From assembly GCA_963920635.1 (NCBI GenBank), contig OY987298.1, positions 109,807,309 through 109,871,308 on the forward strand: a DNA stretch of 64,000 bases. The letters run 5' to 3'. The notes beneath the pieces were generated by a model, which did not search any database, was not told the DNA's origin, and was given only the letters and a program-made list of their open reading frames with translations. The stretch's first letter is position 1; each line of letters starts with the position of its first letter. The translations under genes were made by a program, and so were the position numbers. Shown here piece after piece: positions 42,401 to 54,311 of the stretch. The stretch is from Pseudeuparius sepicola (lineage: Eukaryota; Arthropoda; Insecta; Coleoptera; Anthribidae).

Positions 42401-42671
42401 CACACACTGTATAATTATTTCAATAATATTATTCATTTCTATGTACATACCTGATAGAACAATCACCTTTTTGGGAGGTTCATCACTGACATCCAATGAT
42501 CGTTTGAAGCCATGAAAGATAGATGGCACAGCGTCACTATAAGTCCGTTTCATTCCTGATGAAGACGGATACCTCCACTTTATCTCGAAGTGATCCTCGC
42601 ATAATTTGTAGTACGTAATATTTTTTTGCAAAAGATCTTCTCTTCCAGCAGCTTTAGCCCAGATCTCAGAC
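39500..42671 (-). pseudogene. P-element/THAP9-type transposase gene, broken
   Basis: Minus-strand exons can be placed. Exon two (42671-42451) carries the second half of a THAP finger (LCEDHF, DAVPSIF), acceptor GTCTAG, donor GTATGT. Exon three (42206-42126) codes TSISLTQTASKLYI. Exon four starts at 41145 after TTTTGCAG, with a coiled coil, then RRYSQEYKNFALTLYFL, CTICIDETSLKS and IIIGFEDIGNKK. A one-base shift in an A7 run (about 40500) leads to MARGMYTNWKQPIAYFF, VTDMGSNF and FDPPHLVKT. A second shift near 40160 leads to FEYLKTRRVNQDCLENYFG and NPTPVQF. About 150 residues of the usual middle are missing between the last two blocks. These are P-element transposase signatures (RNase H-like core and C terminus). 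The first THAP exon is not found; a 2047-bp transposon lies just upstream. Confidence 0.8.
41167..42063. mobile_element. 897-bp foldback mariner-type MITE in a transposase intron
   Basis: The ends CAGTGTGTCCACGGATCGAG and CTCGATCCGTGGACACACTG are exact inverses with TA on both sides (41165-41166, 42064-42065). The two ~430-bp halves are inverted copies with few differences, turning at about 41615, so the RNA would form one long hairpin. It lies between exons three and four of the P-like gene. The open frame of exon four runs a few codons into it, but the splice acceptor at 41146 excludes these. Confidence 0.9.
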
Positions 42672-42844
42672 CTAGACACAATTAAATTTCGCGATTTTAG
42701 TGGGATTGCCCAATAAGTGATCGTTACATAATATACTGGATGCGCATAAAGTATAGAAAGTTGCATATATATCTTCTTAAGAAATTGCCTGATGAAAATA
42801 TTATTTTTAAAATGAAAATTTTTAAATTCTTGCTCACTCTACAT

Positions 42845-44891
42845 TAGGCCGGGTTGAAAAAGGCAAAAAAATTTTTTTTTGGAAATCTCGGTTGGCGTAG
42901 TGAAAAAAAGTTGTAGGATGGGTAAACAACTAAGGTGATTTTTTTCAAAATTTTAAAAAATATTTAAGCCACGCCCCAGAGAGACTAAAAAATTTTTTTT
43001 TCAATGTCACATTTTGGATCTAGCATAGCAAAAAACTGATAAATATTAGCTCACATAGCACAAGGAAAAAATTTCGTTACTACTTTTTAATGTTTAGCCG
43101 CGCCCCGGGGTAAAAATAATAACATATACAGCTCTTCACTTGAAAAAATGATGACTTATTTAAATCGCGAAACAAAATTGTATTTCTTATCATCATTTAG
43201 TTAACCCACAACTCACCACGGGGAAGTGGCTGCATATCGAGTTGCACCCGCCCTCCCTCCCTCCAATTTAATCAAGTATTTTATGTCTCCACCTTTTTAG
43301 CTTTAAAGTAACCTCTCTTATTTTCGAACGAAGGTAAATTTTGTCTTGCCTCTAATGTAACTCTTATAAAACCGTCCCTTGCATAATGGCCATAAACTTT
43401 GCTGGACGCTTCTGTTACAATCATAGCTTAAGAGCTATGTTACAATCTTTATACATCGCTCAACGGCTTGGGTGTGGCACGGTACCTAATTTGCTAATAT
43501 TAATAAAAGATTTATTCTTGATAGCTGCCCCCAAATCTTCACTTTTTATTTCCTTTGTTAGTGTGATAGAGACTTCGTCCCAATTAATTAACTCGGTATA
43601 TCCTTCGGCATTCCAATTTATAGCAGGGATTTTAAATATTTGCACATTTGCTGGTGGTTGATTTCTAGCCTTTAATATTCGTCGAATGCCAAGTTCCCTA
43701 ATATGAATTCTCTCATCTGCAATCATAGCTACCAATATATTTTCCGGGTGGGCGAAGTAGGCGTTAGTTGTAATTACTTTATCAATAATTGTTTTTAATT
43801 CTTTAGGAAGGTATCTTGACTTATTAATGGTTTCCCATAAATGTACAGAGCCAAATTCAATGGAAGATCTCGTTTTTATATTAAACCACATAGGCGCGTA
43901 CACTTTCATAATAAACTGGACTAACAGAAGTAAGTTCTGAGAAGGACTGCAAGTTGCAACATACAAGCGCAGTATTCGGTTCGCTGTTGTCAACCAACGC
44001 GCATGGTTGATTTTTCCAGGATGTCTTTTAGATAAAGCTTCGGAACAGCAACTATCTCTAACAGCACAACATATTTGGTAGGTATAAATATCGCTGATCT
44101 GTACTTAAATCTTTGTCGTCAACTTCAGGTAACCGGTAATTGACTGAAATTTTTGTAGACGGTTTGGTATCGGAACCAAATATTGGGCAAACGTCAGTTT
44201 TCCTAGTTTTAACTTTATCCATATTGTTTTTGATAATAGATAAACACAAAACCAAAACACGTCACAAAGTCTGATTATGTGTCCAAATTGCACTTATAAT
44301 AAGACTAACGTTTATTGCACTTTGATATTATTACAATTATTGTTTTATGACTAAACAGAAATAATTCTCTACAACACTTTCTCGGCTCTACGACACTCAC
44401 AACTCGTTCTAACAACGGCTAAAGTCACACTGACCGGAGCACGCAGGCAACAGTCACGTGACTACAATATGATGCAGGGGCGTACTTAGGTTAGGTACAC
44501 TCTTACTAGATCAGTATCGCCCCGCGACTAAACAATATAATATTTCTCTTTTTTTTGTCATAAGTGAATCAAAATGAATTATTTTTTGTAACACGTCAAG
44601 AACGTAAAATTTCGATATTTTATTTTTTAGAGCACCAGGGGCGCAGCTAAATACTAAAATATTTTCACCAAATTTTTTTTCTGTCATAAGTTAGCTAATA
44701 CCAATTGGTTTTTTGCTATGCCAGGTACAAAATGTGATATAAAAAAAATGAAAAATTTAGCCCCTCTGGGACGCGGCTAATTTATTTTTAATTTTGAAAA
44801 AAAAAATTCACCTCAGTTGTTTACCCATCTTACAACTTTTTTTCACTATGATAACCGAGATTTCCAAAAAAAAATTTTTCGACCCGGCCTA
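42845..44891. mobile_element. 2047-bp DNA transposon, ~200-bp inverted ends, 8-bp target duplication
   Basis: The element starts TAGGCCGGGT and ends ACCCGGCCTA (one mismatch just inside), and CTCTACAT is repeated exactly at 42837-42844 and 44892-44899. Imperfect inversion extends about 200 bp inward on each side (for example GTTGTAGGATGGGTAAACAA at 42910 and TTGTTTACCCATCTTACAAC at 44816). The only coding is a minus-strand protein (43460-44220) that I cannot place in a transposase family. The 8-bp duplication suits hAT, P or a related group. It inserted upstream of exon two of the P-like gene. Confidence 0.85.
43460..44220 (-). pseudogene. Transposon-borne conserved protein of unknown family
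   Basis: The minus-strand reading begins MDKVKTRKTDVCPIFGS at about 44222. It shifts frame near 44085, continues YQICCAVRDSCCSEALSKRH and PGKINHARWLTTANRILRLY, and stays open for about 175 residues to 43460, including MKVYAPMWFNIKTR, HLWETINKSRYLP, NAYFAHPENILVAMIAD and RIHIRELGIRRI. It ends in a stop soon after LGTVPHPSR. I have the impression that this is a repeated insect protein, but I know no function for it. It has no DDE, HUH or zinc-finger signature that I can see. As the sole coding region of the 2-kb element it is either its transposase or captured cargo. One frameshift makes this copy doubtful. Confidence 0.6.
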
Positions 44892-45079
44892 CTCTACATG
44901 CAGTGAGGACCCGTGGGTTGGAACAAATTCATTTAAAATTCAGGGTTCACGGTGATTTTTATTTTTGGATGCGGTTTTTGTATGTTGAATTCTTGCTTCA
45001 GCTTCTTAGGTTAGAGTGGCCCAAACATAAGTGACAACCACCAACTTCATTTTTTCAAATAGAAACATATATTTTTTAT

Positions 45080-47720
45080 TCTATTTTTGAATTTTGCATT
45101 AAATTCTTAGTGTGTTTCATGTTACCATGTCCTATACCTAAACTCAGTACCTATAGTTATCGAGAAATCTACGATTGATTTCTTTCAAAATTTGTGAGGA
45201 CGCGTGGGTTAAAACATCATTAATTCAGAGGTTTATTTTTTGGAAATTTATTTAAGAACAACAAATAAAAGCAAATATTCAAATTGTTGAACACTGCCTG
45301 ACAATAGGCAAGTGTATCTTAAAATTGCCGTAATAGGCCAGGGTAGATAATTTTTGAGAACAAAAAAATCTAGAACAGCATGACACCCATTGGAAAAAGA
45401 AGAAAATATATCAAAATTAACAGAAAAAATAATTTAAGGGCGATTTGAGGTACGGAAGTTGTAGTGGGTGATCTTTTAGTGGTGGAAAACGGTTTATCAT
45501 GATTTCCGGCAAAACTGCAACTCCTATCGAAAAAAGCTAAATTGTAGGCAATAAAAAGATCTACAACTTTTGTATTTACACTTCTTTCACATAACCTCAA
45601 AATATCCGCGAAAAATCGAAATAACCGATTTTTTGGTTTTTAATTTTTATCTCCCACAACAAAAAAATTTTTTCCACAAAATTTGGTGGAAACTTACCTT
45701 CTTATGTCCCGAATACGCTGTAATTTTTTCGAATCAAAATATTCATTTTTACCCCCTTTTTTTTAATTTTATACCGAAAAAGTAACCTCATTTTCAATCG
45801 AAAATGCCCACGTCAAAAAAGCTGCTTTTTAAAAAAAATCGATTCGCTTTTTGTTCGTTGAAATATCTATTTTCTGATGGTATAAAAAAAATATACATCA
45901 CTATGGAAAATTTTCTCAGAAAATGCAAAAAACGAAAAAACTCGATTTCGAAAAAAAAATTAATCTTTGTTTAAAATTTTGCGCTATTTAATAAAATTTA
46001 CACTTTAATTAGGTACTTGAAAAATTTAAGATTCCATGTTATATTGATAAACCAAGAAATTGCAAATCGATATACAATGTGTCCCGGATAAGAATAAACA
46101 GCAAGGGGATCTTGCAAACGGTGAGAGATAAAACAACGGTTAAATGGGGAAAAAGTTGCGCAATTTTGAGGTCGTTTTTGAGTTATTTTGAAAAAAGTGA
46201 AATTTTGCATTTTCGATTTATTTTTTTCTGAAGTTGTATCACAGATAGGAAAAAAAGAAAAACACTTGTCACTTTTTAACGGGCTTTAAGATGGCGTTTT
46301 TAGATTTGTTCTACAACATTTCGTTTTTTAAGAAACCACCTTCAACTAATTTTTTTAAAGACGGACCTGGATTTTTTGCAGATTTTGAAAATGCCTTTCA
46401 TTCCAAATACCATGATGTATGACACGAAATATTTTTAAAATGTTTTGAGACAATTATAATGAAAATTTCTTTTTTCCATTTAAATACAGGGCCACATTAG
46501 AAAGAAGTGAGTGGAAAAAAAGGAATTTTCAGAATAATTAGCTCAAAACATTTTAAAAATATTTCGTGTCATACATCATGGTATATGGAATGAAAAGTGT
46601 TTTCAAAATCTGCAAAAAAATCCAGGTCTGTATTTAAAAAAATAAAGTTGAAGATGGTTTATCAAAAAACGAAATGTTGTAGAACAAATCTAAAAACGCC
46701 ATCTTAAAGCCCGTTAAAAAGTGACATAAGAAAGTGTTTTTCTTTTTCCCCTATCTGTGATAACAACTTCAGAAAAAAATAGAATCGAAAATGCAAAATT
46801 TCACTTTTTTCAAAATAACTCAAAGACGAAAAGAGATATTAGATATCTGTTTGTACCATTTTATTGACCTCAAAATTGAGCAACTTTTTCCCTGTTTAAC
46901 CGTTGTTCTATCTCTCACCATTTGCAAGATACCAATGCTGTTCATTCTTATCCGGGACACATTGTATATCGATTTGCAATTTCTTGGTTTATCAATATAA
47001 CATGGAATCTTAAATTTTTTTCCAAATCGAGTTTTTTTGTTTTTTGCATGCTCTGAGAACATTTTTCATAGTGATATATATATTTTTTACACCATCAGAA
47101 AGTAGAGGTTTCAACGAACAAAAAGCGAAAAAAGCAGCTTTTTTGACGTGGGCATTTTCGATTGAAAATGAGGTTACTTTTTCGGTTTAAAATAAAAAAA
47201 GGGGTAAAAATTAATATTTTGATTCGAAAAAATTATAGCGTATTCGGGACATAAGAAGGTAGGTTTCCACCAAATTTTGTGGAAAAAAATTTTTTTTGAG
47301 GGAGATAAAAATTAAAAACCAAAAAATCGGTTATCTCGATTTTTCGCGGATATTTTGAGGTTATGTGAAAAAAGTGTAAATACAATAGTTCTAGATCTTT
47401 TTATTGCCTACAGTTTTGCCGGAAATCGTGATAAACCGTTTTCTACCACTACAAGATCACCCACTACAACTTCCGTACCTCAAATCGCCCTTAAATTATT
47501 TTTTCTGTTCTTTTTGCTATATTTTCTTCCTTTTCCAATGGGTTTCATACTGTTCTAAATTTTTTTCACTTTTTGCCATTTTCAAAGGCTTAGGCCCTGG
47601 CCTATAACACGTTTTAGTAATCAATCGTAAATTCCTCGACAACTACTGAGTTTAGTTATAGGATTACATGACACATAATTGGAATTCGATGCAGAATTTA
47701 AAAATGAAATAATAATGTGT
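45080..47720. repeat. 2.6-kb palindrome, arms ~1.2 kb
   Basis: Sequence from about 45080 to 46480 recurs inverted from about 46490 to 47720, with scattered differences. Examples are ATCAATCGTAGATTTC (as inverse near 45160) against ATCAATCGTAAATTCC (47614), TTTTCCAATGGG/CCCATTGGAAAAA (47523/45389), and AATATTTCGTGTCATACATC (46559) against its inverse at 46425. The inner 46076-46964 is bounded by AATGTGTCCCGGATAAG ends with TA, like a foldback mariner-type MITE. Open frames of up to ~80 codons occur on both strands but mirror one another and are not genes. Confidence 0.85.
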
Positions 47721-47849
47721 CTCCATTTAAAAAATAGTTATTTACATTGCAAGATGCGTAAGTCCACTTTTTTGTCTAAGGACCGAGGCAATGCCCGTGT
47801 TGCCTCAGTTCTTAAAAACCTCCGAGGCCAAAAAAAAGCTTACTAATAA

Positions 47850-48060
47850 AATAATATTCAAGATAACCATTGCTCAATTACTAAAAATAAGAAAAACTTG
47901 AGTTTTGTGTGGGAATCGAACCCATGACCTACGGTTTACTATCCGGACGCTTTTAACCCAGCGCTATCACGTCCACTGCTGCTTGAATTTGCTAGTAGCC
48001 ATATTATTTACAATTATTTACCTTATTCTTGATTTTTCTTTGACATAATTGGTATTCTTT
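47850..48060 (-). repeat. tRNA-derived SINE-like repeat, copy 2
   Basis: This is an inverted copy of 38340-38580. The tRNA-like part (47978-47907, minus) reads GTGGACGTGATAGCGCTGGG, then AAAAGCGTCCGGATAG and GGGTTCGATTCCCACAC with the B-box. The tail TTTTTAGTAATTGAGCAATG is shared. The acceptor stem is not intact, so it is not a tRNA gene. Confidence 0.6.
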
Positions 48061-48406
48061 TTGATTAAAACGAGTTTATAAAACAATTGATGTGAATTAT
48101 ACGAAATTTGACGCCAGTTTCAAGTTGCTACATATATTTTATTAATGATTTTAACAGGGACTCTTTAAAACCCAGCATTATACTTTCCAAAGTGAGGCCT
48201 ATTCTTTCCTCATTCTAATAGTATCAGTGATGCCAAGTATGTCATTTTATTGGAGAATCTATGAATATAACAGGTACTTTGATCAAGGGAATTATAAGGG
48301 CCTTAATTACCGATGGCAAAGTTTGCGTCCAGAGGGCCTCCGGCCCGAGGGACAGCAATTGCCTGGGGTTATTAAGGCTCATTAATTCCCGTGGTACATA
48401 GATAAT

Positions 48407-48672
48407 TTTATTTCTGACCGATTTCAATAAAATATTGTTTATTTTTAAAACGGAAAAAATGTACCAATTTATTACCTTCCCGGTATATTTGAATCAGGTA
48501 CCATTGATTATAAGAGTTTTGTTGTTGCTAGGTTGTTGCTATGTTACTTGTTTATAAACAGAAAGAGAGAATTATAGAATCTATAATGTCCCAAGGGAGT
48601 TATGACCCTCTTTATTGATAGCGTAACTATGACGATATAAGCTTATAATATCTCGGTCAGAAATAAAATTAA
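48407..48672. mobile_element. Possible ~266-bp MITE
   Basis: AATTTTATTTCTGACCGA (48407-48424) is exactly inverted at 48655-48672. No clear target duplication was found. Confidence 0.35.
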
Positions 48673-48882
48673 TAATGGTTTCCATGATTTTTAAAAATTA
48701 GACATGACAATGTTGTGTCTACAATTACAGAATATGGCAACTGTCAAATGAAACAAATTTATTGTATACTTGAAATTCTTTAATTGTCACATCTGAGTAT
48801 CTGGAAGTTAGAAAACTTAAAAATTGTGAATTATAATGGGAAATTTTTTGCCTCCTTTAGAATCTATGGCACTATCTATTAG

Positions 48883-50153
48883 ACCGGGAGATAGTGACAG
48901 ATTTTTGGACGTGATTTTACTCAGTATGCCTTGCAAAGGGCATTATGTGGCACATATTCTCACAATAATAAGGTATGAATCAGAGAGTCATCCTGGGTTC
49001 TTCGTGTGAAAATTTACAATTATTCGAAAAATATGCGTTTTGATATGATTTTATACAGGCTGCCATATTTTTTATAATGAAGTTCAAATAGAAAATTCCT
49101 CGGAAAACCATAGGCATACCGTTGGGGTGGGTCCAAAGGGCTATTATTGCCAGGTGATCTTGTATTTTAATAAGTAATTTTTCCACGTTTCTGAACAGGC
49201 TGCCAATGAGAAGTATGCAAGTTCTTTTTATGAAAATACTGAAAAAAGGATGGCATACCTTTCGCGCATGTCCAAGTACACTATACATCGAATAACTCGT
49301 TTAAATGATTAAATAACATTCAATTTAAACAGTACTTGGACATGCGCGAAAGGTATGCCATCCTTTTTTCAGCATTTTCATAATAAGAACTTGCATACTT
49401 CTCATTGGCAGCCTGTTCAGAAACGTGGAAAAATTAATTATTAAAATACAAGATCACGTGGCAATAATAGCCCTTTGGACCCACCCCAACGGTATGCCTA
49501 TGGTTTATAAATTAGCATTCCAAGAGTTCAATAGAATATTTTTTGTTAAAGTGAAATAGATAGACCGGGAGATAGTGACAGATTTTTGGACGTGATTTTA
49601 CTCAGTATGCCTTGCAAAGGGCATTATGTGGCACATATTCTCACAATAATAAGGTATGAATCAGAGAGTCATCCTGGGTTCTTCATGTGAAAAACTGAGT
49701 TTTCAATTATTCGAAAAATATGCGTTTTGGTATGATTTTATACAGGCTGCCATGTGTTTTATAATGAAGTTCAAAATAGAAAATTCCTTGGAAAACCATA
49801 GGCATACCGTTAGGGTGGGTCCAAAGGGCTATTATTGCCACGTGATCTTGTATTTTAATAATTAATTTTTCCACGTTTCTGAACATGCTGTCAATGAGAA
49901 GTATGCAAGTTCTTATTATGAAAATGCTAAAAAAAAGGATGGCATACCTTTCGCGCATGTCCAAGTACTGTTTAAATTGAATGTTATTTACGCATATTTT
50001 TCGAATAATTGAAAACTCAGTTTTTCACATGAAGAACCCAGGATGACTCTCTGATTCATACCTTATTATTGCGAGAATATGTGCCACATAATGCCCTTTG
50101 CAAGGCATACTGAGTAAAATCACGTCCAAAAATCTGTCACTATCTCCCGGTCC
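48883..50153. repeat. Foldback cluster with GACCGGGAGATAGTGACAG ends
   Basis: A ~165-bp block starting GACCGGGAGATAGTGACAG lies at 48883 and 49562, and inverted at 49990-50153. A second block around GGATGGCATACCTTTCGCGC (49249) is inverted at 49340-49500 and direct again at 49937. 49562-50153 looks like one foldback element with ~165-bp arms; 48883-49503 is a rearranged copy. Both strands show mirrored open frames of ~70-100 codons that I reject as genes. Confidence 0.75.
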
Positions 50154-50154
50154 A

Positions 50155-50345
50155 TATCACATAAAACCTGATGGCAGTTGGGACACTGACATATAACATA
50201 ACCTTCTACCAGCCCACTTATGTGGTCTACTTGGAGTCTACAGAAAACAACCTTCCCCTCAAGGCTTCACTTTTCCTATATGATATACTGTGAAATTAAA
50301 TGCTGGGTCCCCTTATTTTAAAGAGTCCCTGGGTTTTAAGGTCCT
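50155..50345 (+). repeat. Dispersed repeat shared with 19150-19260
   Basis: CACATAAAACCTGATGGCAG, CTTCACTTTTCCTATA and CTTATTTTAAAGAGTCCC match 19173-19260, and the last word recurs inverted near 48160. No coding is seen. Confidence 0.55.
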
Positions 50346-50614
50346 TGCTGCATAATAGTTGCATTTTTGCTAGTCAATACTTTTTGTACCTAGCAACCAC
50401 TTTTTGTACCTAGAAACAGGGCACCTCGAACATTTCACTTTCGCTTTCGGACCTGTCGGCGAGCATGCAAAGTGAACTTACGGGGGAGGGAGCAGGAAAA
50501 TGAAGTTGGTGGTTGCGCTTATTTTGGGCCACCCTACATGAATTGCTCTGAAAATAATAAAATAAACTTTGAAATAAATCAAACCAACTCAAAATAATGA
50601 TTTTGTTATATTAT

Positions 50615-50762
50615 AATTATACAATTGTACTTATATGATATAAAAAGCTTGTCGCGAGAATATAATCTTGACTAAAGAAGAAATTGTATTTTCTATAAAA
50701 GAAATTTGCACTCGAAAATCACGTGGCAAGCTTTTATATCATATACAATTGTATAATGTAAC
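50615..50762. mobile_element. ~148-bp foldback MITE-like repeat
   Basis: TATGATATAAAAAGCTTG (50634) is inverted at 50729-50746 (CAAGCTTTTATATCATA), and the inversion continues outward into ATACAATTGTA. AAGCTTTTAT-type words recur at 54750, 57095 and 63285, suggesting a common family border. Confidence 0.55.
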
Positions 50763-50959
50763 AAAAATTATGGCTTTGGAGGATTGCATATTGTATTGTC
50801 ATCAGAAGGAAGAGGTGTAGGTATGCAAAATTTCAACTTAATCGGATGTCAAGAAGTGGTCCTAATTCAGCTTTCAAAATTTGACCTAAACAAACTATCA
50901 TACCAACATTGCAACTTAAATAAAAGCTTATAAAAAAACGCGGTAATTATGGAAAACAC

Positions 50960-51290
50960 CGTATGCACCGCCGGATTTTCTTGAAATTTTGGCTACCACC
51001 CTATTTTGCACCTTTTGCCACATCGAAACTTCGCGACAACCCGCGGAAAACCCGAAATTTTGAAAGATTTTTGCCGTGTTTACGCCCGGCCCGGCCGCTG
51101 TTTTCGCCCGGCTGCCGGCGCGCGCCGGTGTCAAAGGAAATTTGAAAATTCATTTTCTCGGAAACTACTTGCGAACACCACAAACTGAGATCAGATTCGT
51201 GTTCAGGGACCTCGAAAATGGGGGGGTAGCCAAAATTTGAAGAAAATCGGGCGGTGCATACGGTATATTCCATAATTACCAAAAACGCAA
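50960..51290 (+). repeat. GC-rich dispersed repeat, second copy
   Basis: About 51003-51120 is the reverse complement of 3845-3965, with the words CGCGACAACCCGCGGAAAAC and GTGTTTACGCCCGGCCCGGC. The outer parts ACCGTATGCACCGCC (50960) and GGCGGTGCATACGGTAT (51251) are themselves inverted, with CCATAATTACC beyond, so this copy looks like a ~330-bp foldback element. Confidence 0.65.
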
Positions 51291-52973
51291 CCAAAACTAA
51301 AAATCGACATGTCCGAGCGTTTTTCCAAAAAATAAACCCCTGAATTTTAAATGAATTTGTTCCATCCCAAGCATCCTCATTGTCAGATCAATCCTAGATT
51401 AACCAGAAAATGAGAATAAATTCATATAATGTGCGGCTTTACTAAAGTACCTAGGTACCTAATAAATCGATACACGTATGTAAAAACATTGTAACTGACA
51501 AAAGTCTAGTTTTCAGGAGACAGGTTTGAAAATTTAAATACTAATATATTTTTAAATAATGGAATTTTTTTTGTACCTTTTCAATAGAAGGCTTTTAGAT
51601 GAGTGGGTAATTACTTTTTCGAACAAGCGAGTTTTATTCTACCTTTTTTGTACTTTCAATTCCAAACATTTCATCGATTTTACGATAAAAACAATGTTTT
51701 TTTCCATGGTCCCATTTTAAATATTATATAGAAGTTAAAATGTAGGTATTTGATTGTAATCAATTTCTGTGCAAATACATTGTAACACCTTAGAATGTGT
51801 GGCTTTCAATATTCGTTTGATCTAACATATACACATGAAAAAATTAAATGGCTGCAATAAATTGTAAAACGTGTAAAAAGGAAATATGGAGGTCTTTTAG
51901 TCTATAATAAGTAGGTATTCACTTTCCAATTGTAAACGTATTGTGCTTCAATAAAACATCATTTAAGAACATTGTAAATGCCATTACCTTTAAAAACTTG
52001 TGATTTTTCCAAGCAAAAATAGTGCAAGTAGTGTTACAATGCTTTAACAGTCGAATGGAAACCATAGATATATTTATCGTTGATGGAAACCCAAAATTGT
52101 AACTGTCTTTACCACGTAAATTATAAAAACTATTGGAATTGGAATTACTTTACTATGTTTTACCACTGAAAACGTCCATTTTATCAGATACAATGGGATC
52201 CAAAAATATCCCGTAACTAGACCTCACAAATGCGAAAAAGTGAATATCTCAAAAATGTAACTTGCAATGTTCTTGGATGCGTGTATCGATATGTTTTTTA
52301 TTTATAAATCACGAATGATGTCAATAAAAAAAAATCCCACTGCGAAAATAAAAACAATGCAATTTATTTGATCAGTTTTGTGAAAAAAATTAAAACATCA
52401 AATTTTGATTAATTTGTAAAAAAGAGGCCGAAGGCAGACTATTAAAAGGGGCTCTAAATCTATAGCGCCCGCCGCCCAGGCCCTAAGTTTGACTAAACCA
52501 GCACTGGTTGAGAGGCTCAAAAAAATCTGTTAAGAAAAATATACTTTTTTACAAAAAAGTATATTTTCCTTTTTACATGTTTTACAATTTACTGCAGCAA
52601 TTTAATTTTTTCATGTGTATATGTTAGATCAAACGAATATTGAAAGCCACACATTCTAAGGTGTTACAATGTATTTGCAAAGAAATTGATTAAAATCAAA
52701 TACATTAAAATGGGACCATGGAAAAGGGAGTGTCTGCCGACCATTCGGCAGAATAGGTTTTTTTTATATTCGACCGACTGGTCGGCAGAATAGGTTTTTT
52801 TTTTATTCTGCCGACTGGTAATAATATAATACACTACAATGTTAGGTTAAGTCCTGTATCCTGCTGGGGAAGCTAAATAGTAAATATGTAGGTACTTTAA
52901 TTTCAAAATATAGTGTGATAATTAAGTATGTTGTAATAATTGTGATAAAAAAATGTGATAATGTGAAAAAATA

Positions 52974-54311
52974 AATCAATATGGAGATTGGAAAAAAATT
53001 AAAAATGTAACTGAATTATTTTCATTTATCGAAGATTATGAAAAAAGAAATTACTGTCAGTTATACATGAGAGCCGGCAAGACACTAGAAACCGTTAAGA
53101 AAACAAAACCAAACAGGTTTAAAACAGCAGATATTGCTTTAAAATATTATTCGGTTGTGTATGGTTGCCTCAAAGGAGGACGTAAATTTAAAAGTGAGTC
53201 TTCAGGGAAACGCAAATCAAGGTAAAATACGGAGTAAAATAGATAGGAATCTTACCTTTTTAGCACTCTAAAGGAGGGATGCAATTTTAAACTAAGATTC
53301 TCACTATCAGAAAATGGGCAGCATTTAGTACTATCTGAGATTAATGAGACACATACTCATGAAGTCTCGCAAGAAATTTTTGTACACCTTCCAAAACAAA
53401 GGCGATTATTACCAGAAAATAAACCAGAAGTTGAGAAGCTCCTTGCATTAAAATCTAATAAAAAGCTTGTCCAGCAGTACATTTCCAATAAAACGGGAAA
53501 AATTATTACATTAAAAGACTTAACCAATATAAAATATTCCTTAATGAAAAACTGTCCAAAAAATAATTTACAAGAAACAGAGAGCAGTGTAGAAATCTTG
53601 GCTGATGAAAACAATGAACTCATAGGTATATATTATCAAAATAAGGACATGAAACGATTTTGTAATTGTTATCCGGAGCTAATCTTATGTGATGCAACAT
53701 ATAAACTAAATAATCTCAGAATGCCCCTATATATTATTATTATTATTGATGGTAATGGTAATACTGAAATTATAGCTACATTTTTATTAGCAAATGAAAG
53801 TGAAGCTGCAATTCGAAAAATGTTGCAAATTTTCAAAAATGAGAATCCATGCTGGAAGAAGACTACAACAGTTTTTACGGACAAAGATTTTACGGAAAGA
53901 AAAGTTTTTGCCGATGAGTTTCCTGGCATTAATACACTAAAATCTTTTAAAACTACCATTACAATTGATTTAATGAATATAACATCATATCAACGACAAA
54001 TTAGCCTTGCAATATTGCAGAAATTAGCATATTCAAAGAATGAAGTTGAATATTTAAAGCACTATCAAAGTTTGATTGAACTCGACCTACCAAAAGTTAC
54101 GAAATATTTCAATGAAAATTGGCACCCAATAAGGAATGAATGGGTTGAAGGCTTAAGAGCAATGGCACTGCAAATAGGACAGATAAACGCACGGAATTCC
54201 GCTAGCTTTCTACCGTATACTTTACATGGAATTAGTCCCAGGACGTCCACCAAAAATGCAAAACAAAATTTGAAACTTCAAAATCTATCTCCTCTGTTAT
54301 ACGTAAACTGA
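52974..54311 (+). pseudogene. MULE (ZSWIM3-like) transposase, N-terminal and catalytic part
   Basis: Exon one (about 52974-53221) codes GDWKKIKNVTELFSFIEDYE, then YCQLYMRAGKT and GCLKGGRKFKS, a FAR1/FLYWCH-like zinc-binding start. A 42-base GT..AG intron (53222-53263) follows. Exon two begins STLKEGCNFKLRFSLSENG and stays open to 54311, with the MULE core: PELILCDATYKLNNLRMPLY, IDGNGNTEI, VFTDKDFTERKVF and WHPIRNEWV. I see no start codon in frame: where an ATG would be expected the frame is shifted by one. After about 54190 the reading no longer resembles the family, marking the start of the insertion. It is the front half of a split gene; the rest is at 60847-61323. Confidence 0.75.

Noticed and set aside
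45370..47607. Several 65-80-codon frames in the palindrome
   Set aside because: They mirror one another in the two arms and carry no motif.
47907..47978. Functional tRNA gene on the minus strand
   Set aside because: B-box is good, but the acceptor stem does not close and a second diverged copy with a shared tail exists at 38401; read as SINE-like.
48980..49964. 85-102-codon frames such as those starting near 49288 and 49964
   Set aside because: They are the same repeat read in both directions inside the foldback cluster.
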